The notes under the pieces are model-generated. The model was not told the origin of the DNA. It made no database searches and worked only from the letters and a program-made list of their open reading frames with translations. A program made the position numbers and the translations under genes. Below, in pieces: positions 43,601 to 57,449 of a stretch of 64,000 nt of DNA. Numbering within the stretch: position 1 is the first letter of the stretch; the number at the start of each line of letters is the position of its first letter. The stretch lies in assembly GCA_033064195.1 (NCBI GenBank), contig JARBJD010000044.1, forward strand, positions 285,452 to 349,451, written 5' to 3'. The DNA is from Blattamonas nauphoetae (taxonomy: Eukaryota > Preaxostyla > Oxymonadida).

Positions 43601-46600
43601 GACCGTTCCCGACCAGCACTTCCCAAGAGAAGAACGAGATGTTGCCATTGCATTATTTTCAGTATATAAGTTCAACAACGACCAGATTCCTCTCCTCAAC
43701 GAGAGCAACCAATCTCTCAATATTCCTCTTATTCGTGAATATCTCGCATTCTTCAAACCGTTCATCGCTCACTACCATGTTCTCAGACATCATCCTGCTT
43801 TTCAGGTCGTGGATGCTGTCCTGGCATTCATCCCATCCTTTTTACGAACTATCATTTCAATCATTGACTCTGTCACGGATCCTCTCTCGCCAAGCAGTCT
43901 CGTCACAGACTTTAATTGTCATGCAACGCAGTTAATCAAATCGTTTCCGCATCCACCATCCTCACCATTTTATTGGACCGCCATTCTCATCGACCTCATT
44001 GGATTTTCTCAACTCCACGAAGCCTATCCACCTCTCGAGTCTCAACAGTCAACGGGGGGAACATTATTCTCACCGATCAAATTCCTTGATGAGGTCGCAG
44101 TCATTGATGACCAACAACGGACTCTTCAACATTTGATTGTCATGGCCGCTCGGACGGCAAATAAAATTTTTGATAACCTTCTCGTCCCATTTCCAATCCC
44201 ATCCGATTCACATATGAAATGGAAAGGTACTATGATCACCTCAGTTCAACCTGTCCTCCTCTCTGTCATTCTTCCATATTTACGCAAATTCATGCATTCT
44301 CAATTGATGAAAGAGGAGGAATATGTTGTCATGAGCCAATCGTATCATGATTCATCATCTCCAGATCTCATTCAACCAAAACTTTTAACCTTCTACTCAG
44401 ACCACGCATCAACATCAGCTGAATTCTGCAAACTCTACTTGAATGTCATGCTCTGCGATCTTGATCCTCGCCATCAACTTGTGTTCATTGTCGATACTAT
44501 CTTAAGACATAAACCTGCAAATGAACCTGTTGAACGTTTGATGGTCTTCTCAACTGCACGAAAACCACATCCCTATCACCCTCGACTCCTTGTACTTCAT
44601 GCATTGGTTCGCTTAGCATCTATTCTGAAGACTTCGGACGAACTCCGTGCGTTCTTCATCAAAGAAATTCCCAATTCATTGGTCGTTACCGCTCAATTTG
44701 CGACTCTTCACGCCAATAGTCATATCGATTCAACGAATGCCAGACGCAACATGAACACTCCATCGTCGGAGAGTTCATCCGAATCAGATGACTTTTCTAT
44801 CGATGACCAATTCGATGACTCGAAAGAAGCTCAATACGATGAAGAACTTCAAGTTGCAGTAACGCGCGTTTTTGAGGCTTATACTCAAGGAAATGACGAG
44901 ATCTTGGACCCTGATCGGCTTGCTCTCAAATGGATCATTATCTTGATCAATGGATTTTGGGAAATGTACTCAACCCTACCTTACCCACCGCCACCTTCAA
45001 AAATTCTCATTCGACCTCCAGTCCCTCCTCCATTGCCTCCTTCTGCAGCGACAAATCAACAAGGCAACAATACGACTCAATCTCATGTTATTTCGCCAGA
45101 TCCTCCTCCTCCACCACAACCTCCACAAATTACTCCATACTCAATCCCACCAGTTGATATGGATTCGTTTGTGCTCCCATTTGGCCAAGACAATGTTAAT
45201 CATGCCACTCTCAGAGCACTTCTAACTCTCACACATTCTCATCCTCCGGACAAATACTCTGTTCTCTGGTATCCCATATTTGCTCATCTTTTTATCCCAT
45301 CACGCATTCGAACCCTTCCAGCAAGAGATCAAAACCTCTTGTCATACCTCTTACGTCTCTATCTCGTGACAATTGAACCAACAAAAATCACCGATTACAC
45401 TGGATACACACAGTTGTTCCTGTCCAACTCTGTCCTCATTCAGGCAACTCTGACGGAGTATCTTGTTGAAGCTCTCTCCCCTCACACCGCCAATTCACTC
45501 AGCATCCGGTCGATCCCTTTCACACCAATGAGGGAGGAGTATCTTCAACGGTTTTCGTCGAAACAGCATGATAGAAATCGAAACCTGTTTAGTATTTCAC
45601 ATTCCAATCTTGCTGAACCAGCCGAAAATGATCTTCGCTTGAACTTCTATAGTACTAAAATAACCCGTGAAAGTAAAATAACCCGGCCCTTTTTCGGAGG
45701 TGTTGAACCCATCTCTCCAAATTTCTCCGAGCCCAAAATTTTTTGGGTCCCACTTTTTTTGTGTCCATCATCATCACGACTCCGGTAATTGTTTGAGGTG
45801 GAAATCGAACCTCCAAAATAGGATCCCCGGCTGGGGTCTCCTATTTTGGAGTCTGTTTAGCCCCTTTTTAGACCCTTTTTGGCTCCTAAATAGGAGGTCC
45901 TTAATATTTAAGCTTAGAGGATCCAAACTTCCTGACCATATTCCTCCGCGCCTGTTCATGATTTTTCTTTCTCGTTTGATTTCTGGTGGTTTGGGATGGT
46001 TTTCTCTCGAAATAACAATTTTTGAAAATGAAAAATCCTGGGGGACCTGGGTGGAAATTTAGTGTCAAAACTGACTTCCCTGTATAATAAGCTTAGGAGC
46101 TTGAAAACTTGTTTTGATCATATCTCCACAACCAGGCATGGTTCGGACATGAAGTTTTCACCAATAGGGATCTTTTGTTGAGAATTATTTTTTCTGAAAA
46201 TTTTGAGAATTTTCGACGACTTCCTAAAACGGAGTTTTTCGCTTTTTCGTCAAGTCTGTTAATGATCATCCAACATTTGTCTCAATGTCCAATTTTTCTG
46301 GGATTGATTCCTTGGATTCAATTCTGATTGTGTTAACATCGTTTTGAATGAATTTGAAGAATATTTGAAAACGGATGAATAGCTAGCGAAGAAAATCAAA
46401 ACTGCGAAAAGCAACCCAAATTATCTCAACTGCCGCAAGGGATTTTTTCAAAATTTTCAGAAAAATAATTCTCAACAAAAGATCCCTATTGGTGAAACTT
46501 CATGTCCGAACCATGCCTGGTTGTGGAGATATGATCAAAACAAGTTTTCAAGCTCCTAAGCTTATTATACAGGGAAGTCAGTTTTGACACTAAATTTCCA

Positions 46601-49600
46601 CCCAGGTCCCCCAGGATTTTTCATTTTCAAAAATTGTTATTTCGAGAGAAAACCATCCCAAACCACCAGAAATCAAACGAGAAAGAAAATCATGAACAGG
46701 CGCAAGTTAAAGGGAGAAAAAGGGTCTATTAGGCCTCCACCTCAAACCGTTATTTTACAACTATACCTCGCTCTCCTCCCAGAGGTCATTGCCCAATTGT
46801 TGAACTCCAGTTTTATCGAACTTCAAGTTTTAGCAACTGACTTTTTTGTCATTTTTTTGTCTCCAGCTCAAGATAAATCACTTGAGAACCCGATCTCAAT
46901 TGATTCTGAAGGATTTCGATTCCAACGAGTGTCCGACATTGTCGGAATGGCCTCTCAAGGATTCGTTTATCGGGCTTTCAAGAAGCTGCTTGCTCGAGCA
47001 TCTGAAGAAATTAAACAAGTTCTCCGGGATCAGAACATGAAAACCCATTTCCTCTTTGATAAACATTCGATCAAGAGAATGATGAAACAAGGTGAACAGA
47101 TCTCGATCTCACAAGGACATTCAATTTGGTTTACAGGGAATCCATCATTCTCACATCAAGACGTTCCTCCGGTCAAACTCCATCATCTTCGAACTCATTC
47201 ATCAACTTTCAGCCCAACTTCTCTCTCCTTCTCAACATCACACGTGTCAAAGCCACCTGTTATTCACGTTCCCCGATGTTTGAAAACGATAACCGGGACC
47301 ACAAAATCGCAGGTCTCATCAACAAACACCGAACAGCATCATCTAAAGATCAGATTAGCATCAAACGCAACACTTTTCTTCAGCCTTCTGTTTCAACTTG
47401 GGTTTGGAACTCACAGAGCTCATCATGATGATCTTGTCCCACTCTTGGGATCTGTCCTCTCACTTCGATTTCCAACAAGACTATATGCGATCAATGCTCT
47501 CGGTTCGATCGCTCGCGATGGAAGTAAAGGACAGGAGTTAATTCGCTCCAATGATATTTTGGGCACCGTTTTGGATATTGTTCTTTCGACTATAGAAAAA
47601 TTAGACAAATTGCTTCATTCAACTAACACCAGCACAGATGACAACGATCTCTCCTTTCATCAACGAGTCGTCCATTTCCATCCTCGGTTCTTTCTTGACT
47701 CACCTGGTGACCTCAATCCATTTCAATCGTACCATCAAACGCTCCCACCATTTTCTTTGGGAGGTTCAAAACTGAAATACCAACCTGGTGTTTCCCGTTT
47801 ACTTGATCAATACTCTTCTATCATTGCTGAATCTTTTCGAATGCTCTACTATTCCCTACGGAATGCCTTTGGGATTAGTTTTCCGCTTCTTGGTTCATTA
47901 TCCACAACCCATCACCTCCCATCTCGTCAACGTGGTACAAAGCCCAATTCAAAACTCTTGGAAGCGATCCACTCTTTTCTCACTCTATTTGTCCCGTACC
48001 ATCGCGCATATGAGAAACATCAAGAATATCCTCCTGAAACAGCTGATTTTCTCCGGCAGCAGGAACATACCGATCGTTCAACACATGATGATTCTTTCAT
48101 TCCGGACGTGGTTCAGTCACAAACAGTTCAAGGACCATTATCAACTCATCACAGAGAAGAAGACATCCCAAACTACCCAAACCAGATCATTCGCAAAACC
48201 ACATCTCCACTCAGATCCACACAAACTTGTTTCGATGATCAAACTGCGAGTCTAGAAAATGAACAATTCCATTGGAATGATCGATCCGATGAGAGTTCCG
48301 AATTCTCCGAGGCGATCACCGAAATTGAAAGCTATTCACAACATCAGCCGACAAACGATTCGTTTGAAATGGAAGCGGTGACACAAACAGCATTTGCTCT
48401 CCCAACTCCACTTCAACGGACACCCACAGTTCGAGCATTAACTACTCCAATTCAGATGTCAACGCTACGAAAAGGACTCCACAGTCGACAAGATAGTATC
48501 GTGTTCTCGCAACCCCGACCTGGCCCTCAGCTTGATGAGACAGACTCGCCTTTGTTTGAGGAACTAGAAAAGTTTACCAGCTTTGTGGAAACACAATCGG
48601 ATGATGAGAGTGAGAATCGAGATGAAGTCGATTCCCAGAGCATTCCTCAGGAGTTTATGATCCTCTCGCATCCAATAATTCAGGCTGCTCTGTTCTATAC
48701 CCTTGAGCTTCTCTCAAGTTTGATCTCCACAGAATCTCTTCCAATTCTTGTGAAATCTGGCATATTCACGCATATTCCATTATTTGCCAGAACATCGCCA
48801 GTGACATTTATCAAAGGAATCACCATCCAGATCTTGACCAAAACACAGACATGTCTGAAACAGTATCACATCAACGATAACGCAGATAAAACTCATCTCA
48901 CGCCTTTTTATGAGCAAATCAACGGTGTTCGTTGCATTCATGATCTCCTCCACCACCAAGATTCCTCTCCCTTTGTACTTCCTGACTCATCTCTCCCACA
49001 CCCACACAAACATTTTGATCATTCCTTAAGTGAGGAATACGGGACCTCGACACTGAAATTCTTCGATTCAACTGGCCCAGTCCTGTTTGATAGTCACATT
49101 GCCTCCCCACTCCTTCTTGGACCGCCTTCTAAACCATCATCACTTGATTCGTCTGCATCTGATTCACCTGTCACAGCCCTCCAATTTGAACAACTGATGA
49201 TACAATTTCTAGAGTTATCTGATTCATTCCTTGGAGAGATCTTACCAACGCAAGACTTGATGCAACAGTTGGAAAACATCACTCATATCATGTCATATCA
49301 GGTGTATATCAAACCAGAATTTATCGCAGTTTACACATCAACTATTTATGCCTCATCCGAGATTGGGAGACGACTCAAAAATCTACCGACTGGAAAAAGT
49401 ACCAGTGGAATGACACAACTAGTTTGTCTTCTCGAATGTCCCACTTTGTCTCTCGCACTCGCATGCCTTGTCGGCAATCTGGTATCTCGCCTCACAGTCA
49501 CGTCGTCACGAATCCGTTCGCACTGTCTCGTCGCCCCAAATCCCTCCCTCATCAACCGACTCTGTTCATTAACGAACAATCTTCATTATCAGCCGATTGA

Positions 49601-52600
49601 CTCTCTTTCCACAGTTCTTTCTCAATACCCAGTGAATTTACTCTCGCTACTCTCTTCGTTCTCAATCTCCTCCAATGCAAGTGACCTGTTCCAATTGACG
49701 TCATTTCATGCAATGGGACCACTCAAAGACCTTCGAATTCCGACGCTGGTCTCATTTTTTGCCATCATTTCTCTTATTGGATTCTTAACCTGCCCAGTCA
49801 TGTCTCGTCGATGTGACTGGACGAAAGATCCGGATACTCTTTCGTCACACCGTGAATTACGTCGTCTCAGACAGATCAACAGGAAATATGGCACAAAGTA
49901 TGTCCTGGCGAATCCGATTTCACCACTGGAAAGGAGGAACAGAATGAAGCGATCGATCGCCACCCGTTTTACAGGAATCGACTCCATAATCTTTAAGGAA
50001 TATAATTTTGCGACTCTCGTTGAGAGGGAACGATTAAATATCGGAGAACTCTCTCGTCAGAAACAACTTCTAGAAGATGATAATCAATTTGATCTCCAAA
50101 TCACCGCTGACCTTACATCCGAAGCCATGGAATCACTTTACATTCCGTCTTTACCATTCTTCAAAGCCAAAACTTTCAGACTTCAAATTCTTCGTCATGC
50201 AATTCATCACGTTTCTGTCACAATCAGATTTCTCATACGCGCCCCGAACCTCCATTCAAGCCTCAGCAATCTATCACAACACCATTCTTATCGGACCATC
50301 TGGGAAACATCACCCCCATCAGAAACAAGACCATATGGGGACCCACATTCGATGGCACTCGTGGCAGCACTTCAATTCTGTTCGATTTTGGCACAACATT
50401 CTCTTCTCCCTCCAGGCAATTTGTTTGAAGAGGATCACATAATGAATATCATCGTCCTGTCCCTTGCTTCAGATGATCCAAGATTGTCCTATTCTGCAGC
50501 TGTGACACTTAGCAACCTATTTCGAGTTGACCCACATTATTCGATCAGAGTTATCGCTTCATCGCTATTTGCCCCGTCGTTCTTCGCATGTCTCCGCCAT
50601 GTTTCTTCTCAGCAGTTTGAAGGATACACCATTAGTGTCGCTAATGCAATTGTGAACCTCTTTTATTGGTGCTGTTTAGTCTCACCCCATGAAATGATGA
50701 AAATGTGCGTCTCGATTGCACCAAAGTTTCATCACTCGTCGGATTCACCAGATGATCTCTCTGTACACCTCCTCCCACCGAACCATTCTGTTGTCTCACT
50801 CCTCGTATCCATGTGCGGTGTCCCTGTCATACGTTCTTCGACACTCCGCAGGGTTCTACGTTCGATCCAATTTCTTCTCCTCGGTGCCCCATCACCAGCC
50901 TGTGCCGCGAGACTCTGCATATCTCGTGAGTTTTCCTCTTCTCAATCTCACACCGACGGCAGTGTTGAGCGGTCACCTTTTGATGATTTTCATGCATTTC
51001 TTCTTGGTCTATTTGAATCGAAAGATCATAAAATCAGTACACTCGCAGGACAATGTCTGAATATCGTTCACATCCTGGACACTCAACTCCAAGACGCTTA
51101 TTGTGGGTGTCAATGGAACTACGATAAAACCGGTGAATGCCTCTCACTCCTTCGATCCTTGGTTGGATCTCATGAATCATTATCAGCACATGTCGGTTAT
51201 GATAATCCTGTGTCGAAAGCTCAATCTCGATTTGACCGAGCTGACATAACTGTTGTTGACAAACTCTTCATGTATCTTCAATCATTTGGGAGTCAGTACG
51301 GGATCTGTACAGTTCCCAGAGGTCCCTCCTTCACAGTTGATGAGGCAAGGCCTTTATTCAATCATCTGTCTCTCCCAAAAACAAGATGGACGGGCGCACA
51401 ATTGTCGGAAGGCTCACTCTACGAGTTTAAATTGGATACTTCGATCCCTAAAACACTCTCAAATTCCTCTGCTCGCCCAGTTTTATCGAATCGAATTGTT
51501 CTGATAAGTGGATTAAAGACGCCTCCATGTTCCAAAGATGGTCCGCTACCCTTTCTTTCTCCAACTCCCAGAAATGATACAAATGACTTTCAGGATCAAA
51601 CTCAATCTCACCTTGATCAGCGAGGTCAACAATGTCATCATCTTAGTCCACAGGAAATCGTTCCCATCAGGCAACACTTGATCGAATCATCATCATTATT
51701 CGTGAGGCACCATGATCTTTTACCACACCAATCAGTTCTCGAACGAGTGGGACATCTCTTTCCGGAGAGTACGTTCGAGATTCGAATCAGAGAAATGGAC
51801 TCCATCTATAGAACGGAAGCTTTGGTTCACTACTCACTATACTCTCTATTCCTCCAACGCTGGACAGAAGATTCAGCCCAATTCTGCGAACGAGTTCCCG
51901 ATTCACCAGATATCCTCCTCGGGATACTCGATTTCATGTGTTCTGATTGTTACCAAAATGAAGAAAGTCGCGAATTTGTGGATTATCTCGTTCCATCGCA
52001 CAGTATGGAGTTCTCAGGAGGCTTTAAATTGATTGATGCTGTTTTTATGGATCCACAAACTCCTCCGTTCGGAAGAATCTTGTGCTTGCATCTCCTCCAT
52101 AGCATTCTCACTGGGATTAATTCGTCTGTTTTTGGTTATTCGATGAGTCAAGAGATCTTGGATCAACAGGCCCAGATGATTGGGACAGAAGATCGAACAA
52201 CTCTTGATCTGGACGGTCAGGAATATCGAACGAAGACTGCACTCGTTATCTATCGAATGTCGGAAACTCTCATGGGGAGATTTATCAAAACATATTCTTT
52301 CACAGATTCGTCATCATTTTTCCAGTCCAACATACCACTCTCAGAGGCAGAAGAAGATTCGATTAAAAGCCTCAGTATTGTGATGGTCGAATCTCTCCTC
52401 TCGCGTGGATATGGTCTCCACCGATTTAAGGAAGAATACGGATTCAATGGTCTTCTTCCGTTTATTGACATCACAACACTTCAACCTCATGAATCCGAAG
52501 AACACTTAGTACATCGTCCATCTTTAGACATTCTTCGTAAATGTTTATGGATACTTGCACATGCAACAAAAGACGATCTCGTTCTTCCTGACATCATGGG

Positions 52601-53870
52601 TCAGTCCCAGTTTGTTGAGGCTCTTCTGAATGTCTTGGAAGGCCCAGATCGTTCGGAGTTGAGTTGTGCAGCTTGTTGCACTCTCTCAAATCTCATGTTT
52701 AACAATCCATCAAACCAAAGAAGATTTGTAGAAGCAGGACATGGAGTTTCTGTCCTCGCATCACTCTTGCTGTCTCCTCTCGATCTTGAAAGTCTCTTTC
52801 ATATCTATAGCTGCTTTCTCATTCTCCTTCGCTCTCTTCCTGAATTCATTCCACTTCTGGATTTATATCACATTCCAAACCGTGCCGTTGGCCTCATCAG
52901 ACAGCTCACATCACAATCGATGCATGTACTATCCGATTATCTCCCATCCACACCATTCATGAACCACGACCAAGCTACAAACCTCGTTGACATACCAAGT
53001 TTTCTGACCCCGTCGCCAGATCTGACTTCGTCGTCATTCTACACAACACTTTTTTCATCTCTTGATCAGAACTTGACAACTCGAATAAAGGTTGGACGAG
53101 CTGCCGAAATACAAAATCAACTTTGGGAGGACCAAGTCATGGAGCAATACAACATCACAGTTGATCAGATCTCGCAAAGAACACAAAACCAAGAACAAAA
53201 TTCTCCACAACGCAGTTTTTTGAGGAAATCTTCTCGATTCCGATTCGATACTCAGAAAAATAGAAGCCCACTAAGCTCAACGACTGGAACCGCCTCTGAT
53301 CTTCTGTCACAGTTTGGCGAGTATTCGTTCATTGGAGAAGGATTCTTGATTGTTGACGACACTCTTGCATGGGATGATTTCTATGACGAACTCCTCGGCG
53401 AACAAGGACGTCGTTACGATGAGGATTGGACAAATTTTCAAAGAGAAGTGGAAGATCTGAACCAATATGTGAGAAATCCAGGTGATGAAAGAGAAAAATC
53501 AACTGTTCTCCCTGAAGAAATTGCAGACGAACTGTTCTCTCTCCCAACGCGAGCAACTCCTCAATTACCCTCCACGACACTCATACCACTACCGACAATT
53601 CTCTGTCACCTCCTCATTTTGTTTGTGAGTGAGTTCATCCACCCATATCTACGGACAGATTTCAGTACAATTGTGAAACCATTGTCGTTTCGCCTTAATC
53701 GCAAGTTACAGGAGGCTACAACACACAAAGTGTCTCAAGACGAACCTGTTACCGTCCACACCTCATTGCATATCACAGACGCCATACCTTCTCTTCCTCA
53801 TTTTTCGCATTCGATTCGCTCATCACGTGCTCGCATTAAACTTGCTCCAATTGACCCTTCCAAGCGTTAG
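40677..53870 (+). CDS. Giant protein (about 3,974 aa): N-terminal FYVE-like zinc finger, then helical/ARM-like repeats
   Basis: Model: 40677-40849, 40882-40949, 40996-45591, 46783-53870, all phases consistent. Exons 1-2 encode four Cys pairs in FYVE order: CPGC, KCLVC, FCEDC (formed across the first intron) and KICQSC. The RRHHCR patch of classical FYVE domains is absent. The rest is Ser/Leu-rich with helical stretches. ARM-like pieces include RLYAINALGSIARDGSKGQE and ELSCAACCTLSNLMFNNPSN. Acidic low-complexity stretches and a poly-Pro segment (near 45000-45130) also occur. The third intron (45592-46782) begins GTATTT after LF and ends CTCCCAG. It contains a complete foldback element, so two long ORFs of 1,601 and 2,428 codons belong to one gene. 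An alternative is two separate genes; the phase match across the intron favours one. Confidence 0.75.
45652..46761. mobile_element. 1.1-kb foldback/MITE-like element inside an intron of the giant gene
   Basis: Long inverted arms lie at about 45948-46210 and 46450-46704 (255-263 bp, near identical) around a 240-bp loop. The outer ends GTACTAAAATAACC and, reversed, GTTGTAAAATAACG are imperfect terminal repeats, flanked on both sides by TATA (45648-45651 and 46762-46765), a likely target duplication. The left end carries TAAAATAACCCG twice with 18-nt spacing (45656 and 45674). No transposase is encoded. The intron without it would be about 77 nt. Confidence 0.75.
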
Positions 53871-54377
53871 AGTCGATTTTTGTTCTGTTTCGTGCTATAT
53901 ATTCTATCTACAACTCGCATTTTCCTACTCTCTTAAAACATGTCGCCCCTGTGATGTTTTTTGAACATTTTGCTTCATGTCTAATCGTCCCCTGATTTAT
54001 CCGAAGGTGTTGAGCAACCTCACTTGATGAGGGACATCAAAACGATTCGAATGAAGTGTATGTATGGCAAATTGGTTGTTCAAGTCAGCTGGGGCTCGGG
54101 AGGTTCGATCATCCCATCGGATCTAAGTGAGAAAAGCGGATTGCTCGATCACATATTGATCTGTTCTCAATGAATGATACGTTTGTTCAATTTTAATATA
54201 AGTGATTTTTATGATAGATGTGAAAGACAGAATGAGATTCAATTGACAGAAGGAATTGCCTGGAATTGAGTTCGTATCAATGATTTGAAGAAGCTCTTTT
54301 TCTTTTTTGTGACATTTTATTCACAAGAGGAGTGACTGAGGTGGCTCAGATTCTTTTGATAGAGGAGGAGTCTAACT
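53871..54377. other. Spacer between giant gene and truncated 18S
   Basis: No ORF, tRNA or repeat recognised. The sequence does not resemble the missing 5' part of 18S. Confidence 0.6.
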
Positions 54378-54770
54378 GATAGTGTATACTAAAATTGCTG
54401 CAGTTAAAAAGCTCGTAGTTGGATTTTGGAGGAAACGTCGATTTCTGTGTGATGGGATACATTGTGTTTCATCTTGCAGGAAGTGTTTTTTCCGATATTT
54501 TCGAAGACAGGTCTTGCGCTTTATTGAGTGAGGCTATGGATTCGGAGGTTTTACTTTGAAGAAATTGGAGTGTTCAAAGCAGGCGTTATGCAACTGAACA
54601 GATTAGCATGGAATAATAAAATAGGACACTTGTTTATTGTTTTCTTCGGAAGATGATAAAGTCCATTTTGTTGGTTTATGGAGCAGGTGTAATGATTAAT
54701 AGGGACAGTTGGGGCATATGTATTGCATTGTCAGAGGTGAAATTCTTGGATTTATGCAAGACGAACTAAG

Positions 54771-54817
<47 letters not shown>

Positions 54818-55446
54818 AGGGGATCGAAGGCGATCAGAAACCGCCCTAGTCTTAACTATAAACGATGCCAACTAGGGATTGGAGGGAGCTTTATGGCCTC
54901 GTCAGGACCTTTAGAGAAATCAAAGTCTCTGGGTTCTGGGGGGAGTATGGTCGCAAGTCTGAAACTTAAAGAAATTGACGGAAGGGCACCACCAGGTGTG
55001 GAGCCTGCGGCTTAATTTGACTCAACACGGGGAAACTTACCAGGTCCAGACACGGGAAGGATTGACAGATTTTGAAGCTCTTTCTTGATTCCGTGGGTGG
55101 TGGTGCATGGTCGTTCTTAGTTGGTGGAGTGATTTGTCTGGTTAATTCCGATAACGAACGAGACCTCAACCTGCTAAATAAGTTGGTCGCTTTTTAGTAA
55201 GTGATGTAACTTCTTAGAGGGACTACTACAGTTGCATGTAGGGGAAGCTTGAGGCAATAACAGGTCTGTGATGCCCTTAGATGTCCTGGGCCGCACGCGC
55301 GCTACACTGATTGATTCAACGAGTTTGTGCTTGCCCGAAAGGGTTGGCTAATCTTTGAATGTCAATCGTGCTGGGGATTGATCTTTGTAATTTTGGATCA
55401 TGAACGAGGAATACCTAGTAAGTGCAAGTCATCAGCTTGCGCTGAT

Positions 55447-55496
<50 letters not shown>

Positions 55497-55575
55497 ATCA
55501 GATGAAATGTTCGGATGATGTGATTGCAGTTGCGCAAGTGACAGCGGTTATGTTAGAAGAACAGTGAATCTTATT

Positions 55576-55636
<61 letters not shown>
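54378..55636 (+). rRNA. 18S rRNA, 5'-truncated
   Basis: Homology begins abruptly at GATAGTGTATACTAAAATTG, followed by CTGCAGTTAAAAAGCTCGTA, the helix after the 530 loop. It continues with V4, GAGGTGAAATTCTTGGA, AAACTTAAAGAAATTGACGG, TGTACACACCGCCCGTCGC and the 3' end GCGGAAGGATCATTA. About 600 nt of the 5' domain is absent, including the GTGCCAGCAGCCGCGG block. The remaining part looks undamaged. Confidence 0.95.
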
Positions 55637-55638
<2 letters not shown>

Positions 55639-55756
55639 AAAATTTAAATATATTAAACAATATATGATAATAAAATAAAGTCTACATTTAGTGATGTAGA
55701 TTTTAAGGTGCCTCTATATAAACATTATATGTGTAGCCAATGATATATAAAATAAT
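55637..55756 (+). other. ITS1
   Basis: About 120 nt, AT-rich, between the 18S 3' end and the 5.8S start; unusually short. Confidence 0.8.
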
Positions 55757-55915
55757 AAACTTTTGGTAGTGGATATCTTGGCTCTTGCATCGATGAAGAA
55801 CGCAGCAAAGCGCGATAGTTAATGTGAATCGCAAGAATCTGTGAATCATCAAAGTTTTGAACGCATCCTGCGGTGTCTTAACTTTTAGTTAAGAGACCAT
55901 TCTTATTTCAGAATT
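55757..55915 (+). rRNA. 5.8S rRNA
   Basis: Contains the conserved blocks GTGGATATCTTGGCTCTTGC, GATGAAGAACGCAGC and GTGAATCATCAAAGTTTTGA, then ACGCATCCTGCGG. The 3' part has a small hairpin (GTCTTAAC/GTTAAGAGAC). The exact ends are estimated to within some nucleotides. Confidence 0.9.
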
Positions 55916-56126
55916 GGTAAATATTAAAATATCTTTTTATCCTTACTTGGGATAGAAAGGAAATGAGATGAACATATTGAGTATATGTCATCTTTAATAA
56001 TATCGATATATGAATCATTAAGAGATATTGTTGAAATATGATATATAAACAATTTGATATTTAAATATAAATATTTAATTGTCTTGTATACTTCTGTTTT
56101 AACAACTCACTTTATATATATAAAAC
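55916..56126 (+). other. ITS2
   Basis: About 210 nt, very AT-rich, between 5.8S and 28S. Confidence 0.8.
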
Positions 56127-57403
56127 AATCTGAAATTAAGAAAGATTACCCGCTGAACTGGAAGCATCTAAATAAGCGGAGGAAAAGAAACTAACTAGGA
56201 TTCCTATAGTACCGGCGAGGGAAGTAGGAAAAGCCCAAAGCTAAAATCTATGCGGGCTGTTTTGCATGCATAGAGATGTGCTTTATAGATGTGGGGTTGT
56301 GTTGTGAAGAAGATAGAGGCTAAAATACCCTTTCGAACGGGTTATCATAGAGGGTGAAAATCCCGTTTTTGGCCTTGTTTCACAATGCGCTAAGCTCTGC
56401 AATCGTCGAGTCGGGTTGTTTGAGATTGCAACCCTAATTGGGTGGTAAGCTTCATCCAAGGCTAAATATATGCAAGAGACCGATAGCGAACAAGTACCGT
56501 AAGGGAAAGATGAAAAGTATTTTGGAAAAAGTTGAAATAGGGCTTGAAACTTCCAAAAGGGAAGCGATACAACTCTATAGAGAAGATTTGTTATATATCG
56601 ATTGTTGGAAAGATTTTTGAAGATGTGTAATTATAACTGTAAAAGGTTAAACATATTTTCAAGAGTTTTTCTGATAATTAGATATATAATAGAAATCGGT
56701 CAATCGTGTTTTCTGATAATCAAGATTTCAAATTCAGGAAGGTAGAATTGTTCATTCATTTCGATGGGTGGATGATTTGTTTATAGCCTCGAATTAGACG
56801 GATTTGACTATTCTACATAGGAGGAGAACACAAATGAACCTTATTGATTGGGGTTTAAGTTTATCTTAACGAGAGTATCTTTGCAAGGAAATTTTGATGA
56901 TATGTGGTTGATATATGATTTACTTTGATTAGTTTCGGCTAGTCAATTGGTAAGTAATAATTGATCGTATATTGTTGAATGCAATTAGACGGCTCTGTTC
57001 GAAGATAGATTTTAAGATTGACTTTAGTTGGATATGGATTGTATTGCCCCGTCTTGGAAACACGGACCAAGGAGTCTATCAGACATGCGAGTATTTGGGT
57101 AATTTAAACCTAATAATGCGTAATGAAAGTGAAGACAATCGTTTTGGATTGTTGAGATATGAAATTATGATCTGTCTAGATTATGATGGCAATATCGACC
57201 GACTGATTCTAAAGATTAATTTCCAACTCTCGGGTTGGAAGGGATTGGTTCGAGTTATAGCATATCTGATAGGACCCGAAAGACGGTGAACTTTGCTTGA
57301 GTGTGGGTGAAGCCAGAGGAAACTCTGGTGGAAGCTCGTCGGGGTAATGACGTGCAACTCTTTCCTTAGACTTGAGTTAAGGGGCGAAAGACTAATCGAA
57401 CCG

Positions 57404-57449
<46 letters not shown>

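Noticed and set aside
46584-46782. Start of an independent second giant gene at an in-arm ATG (46692)
   Set aside because: The N-terminal codons are part of the inverted-repeat arm, and the acceptor at 46781-46782 joins in phase to the upstream exon.
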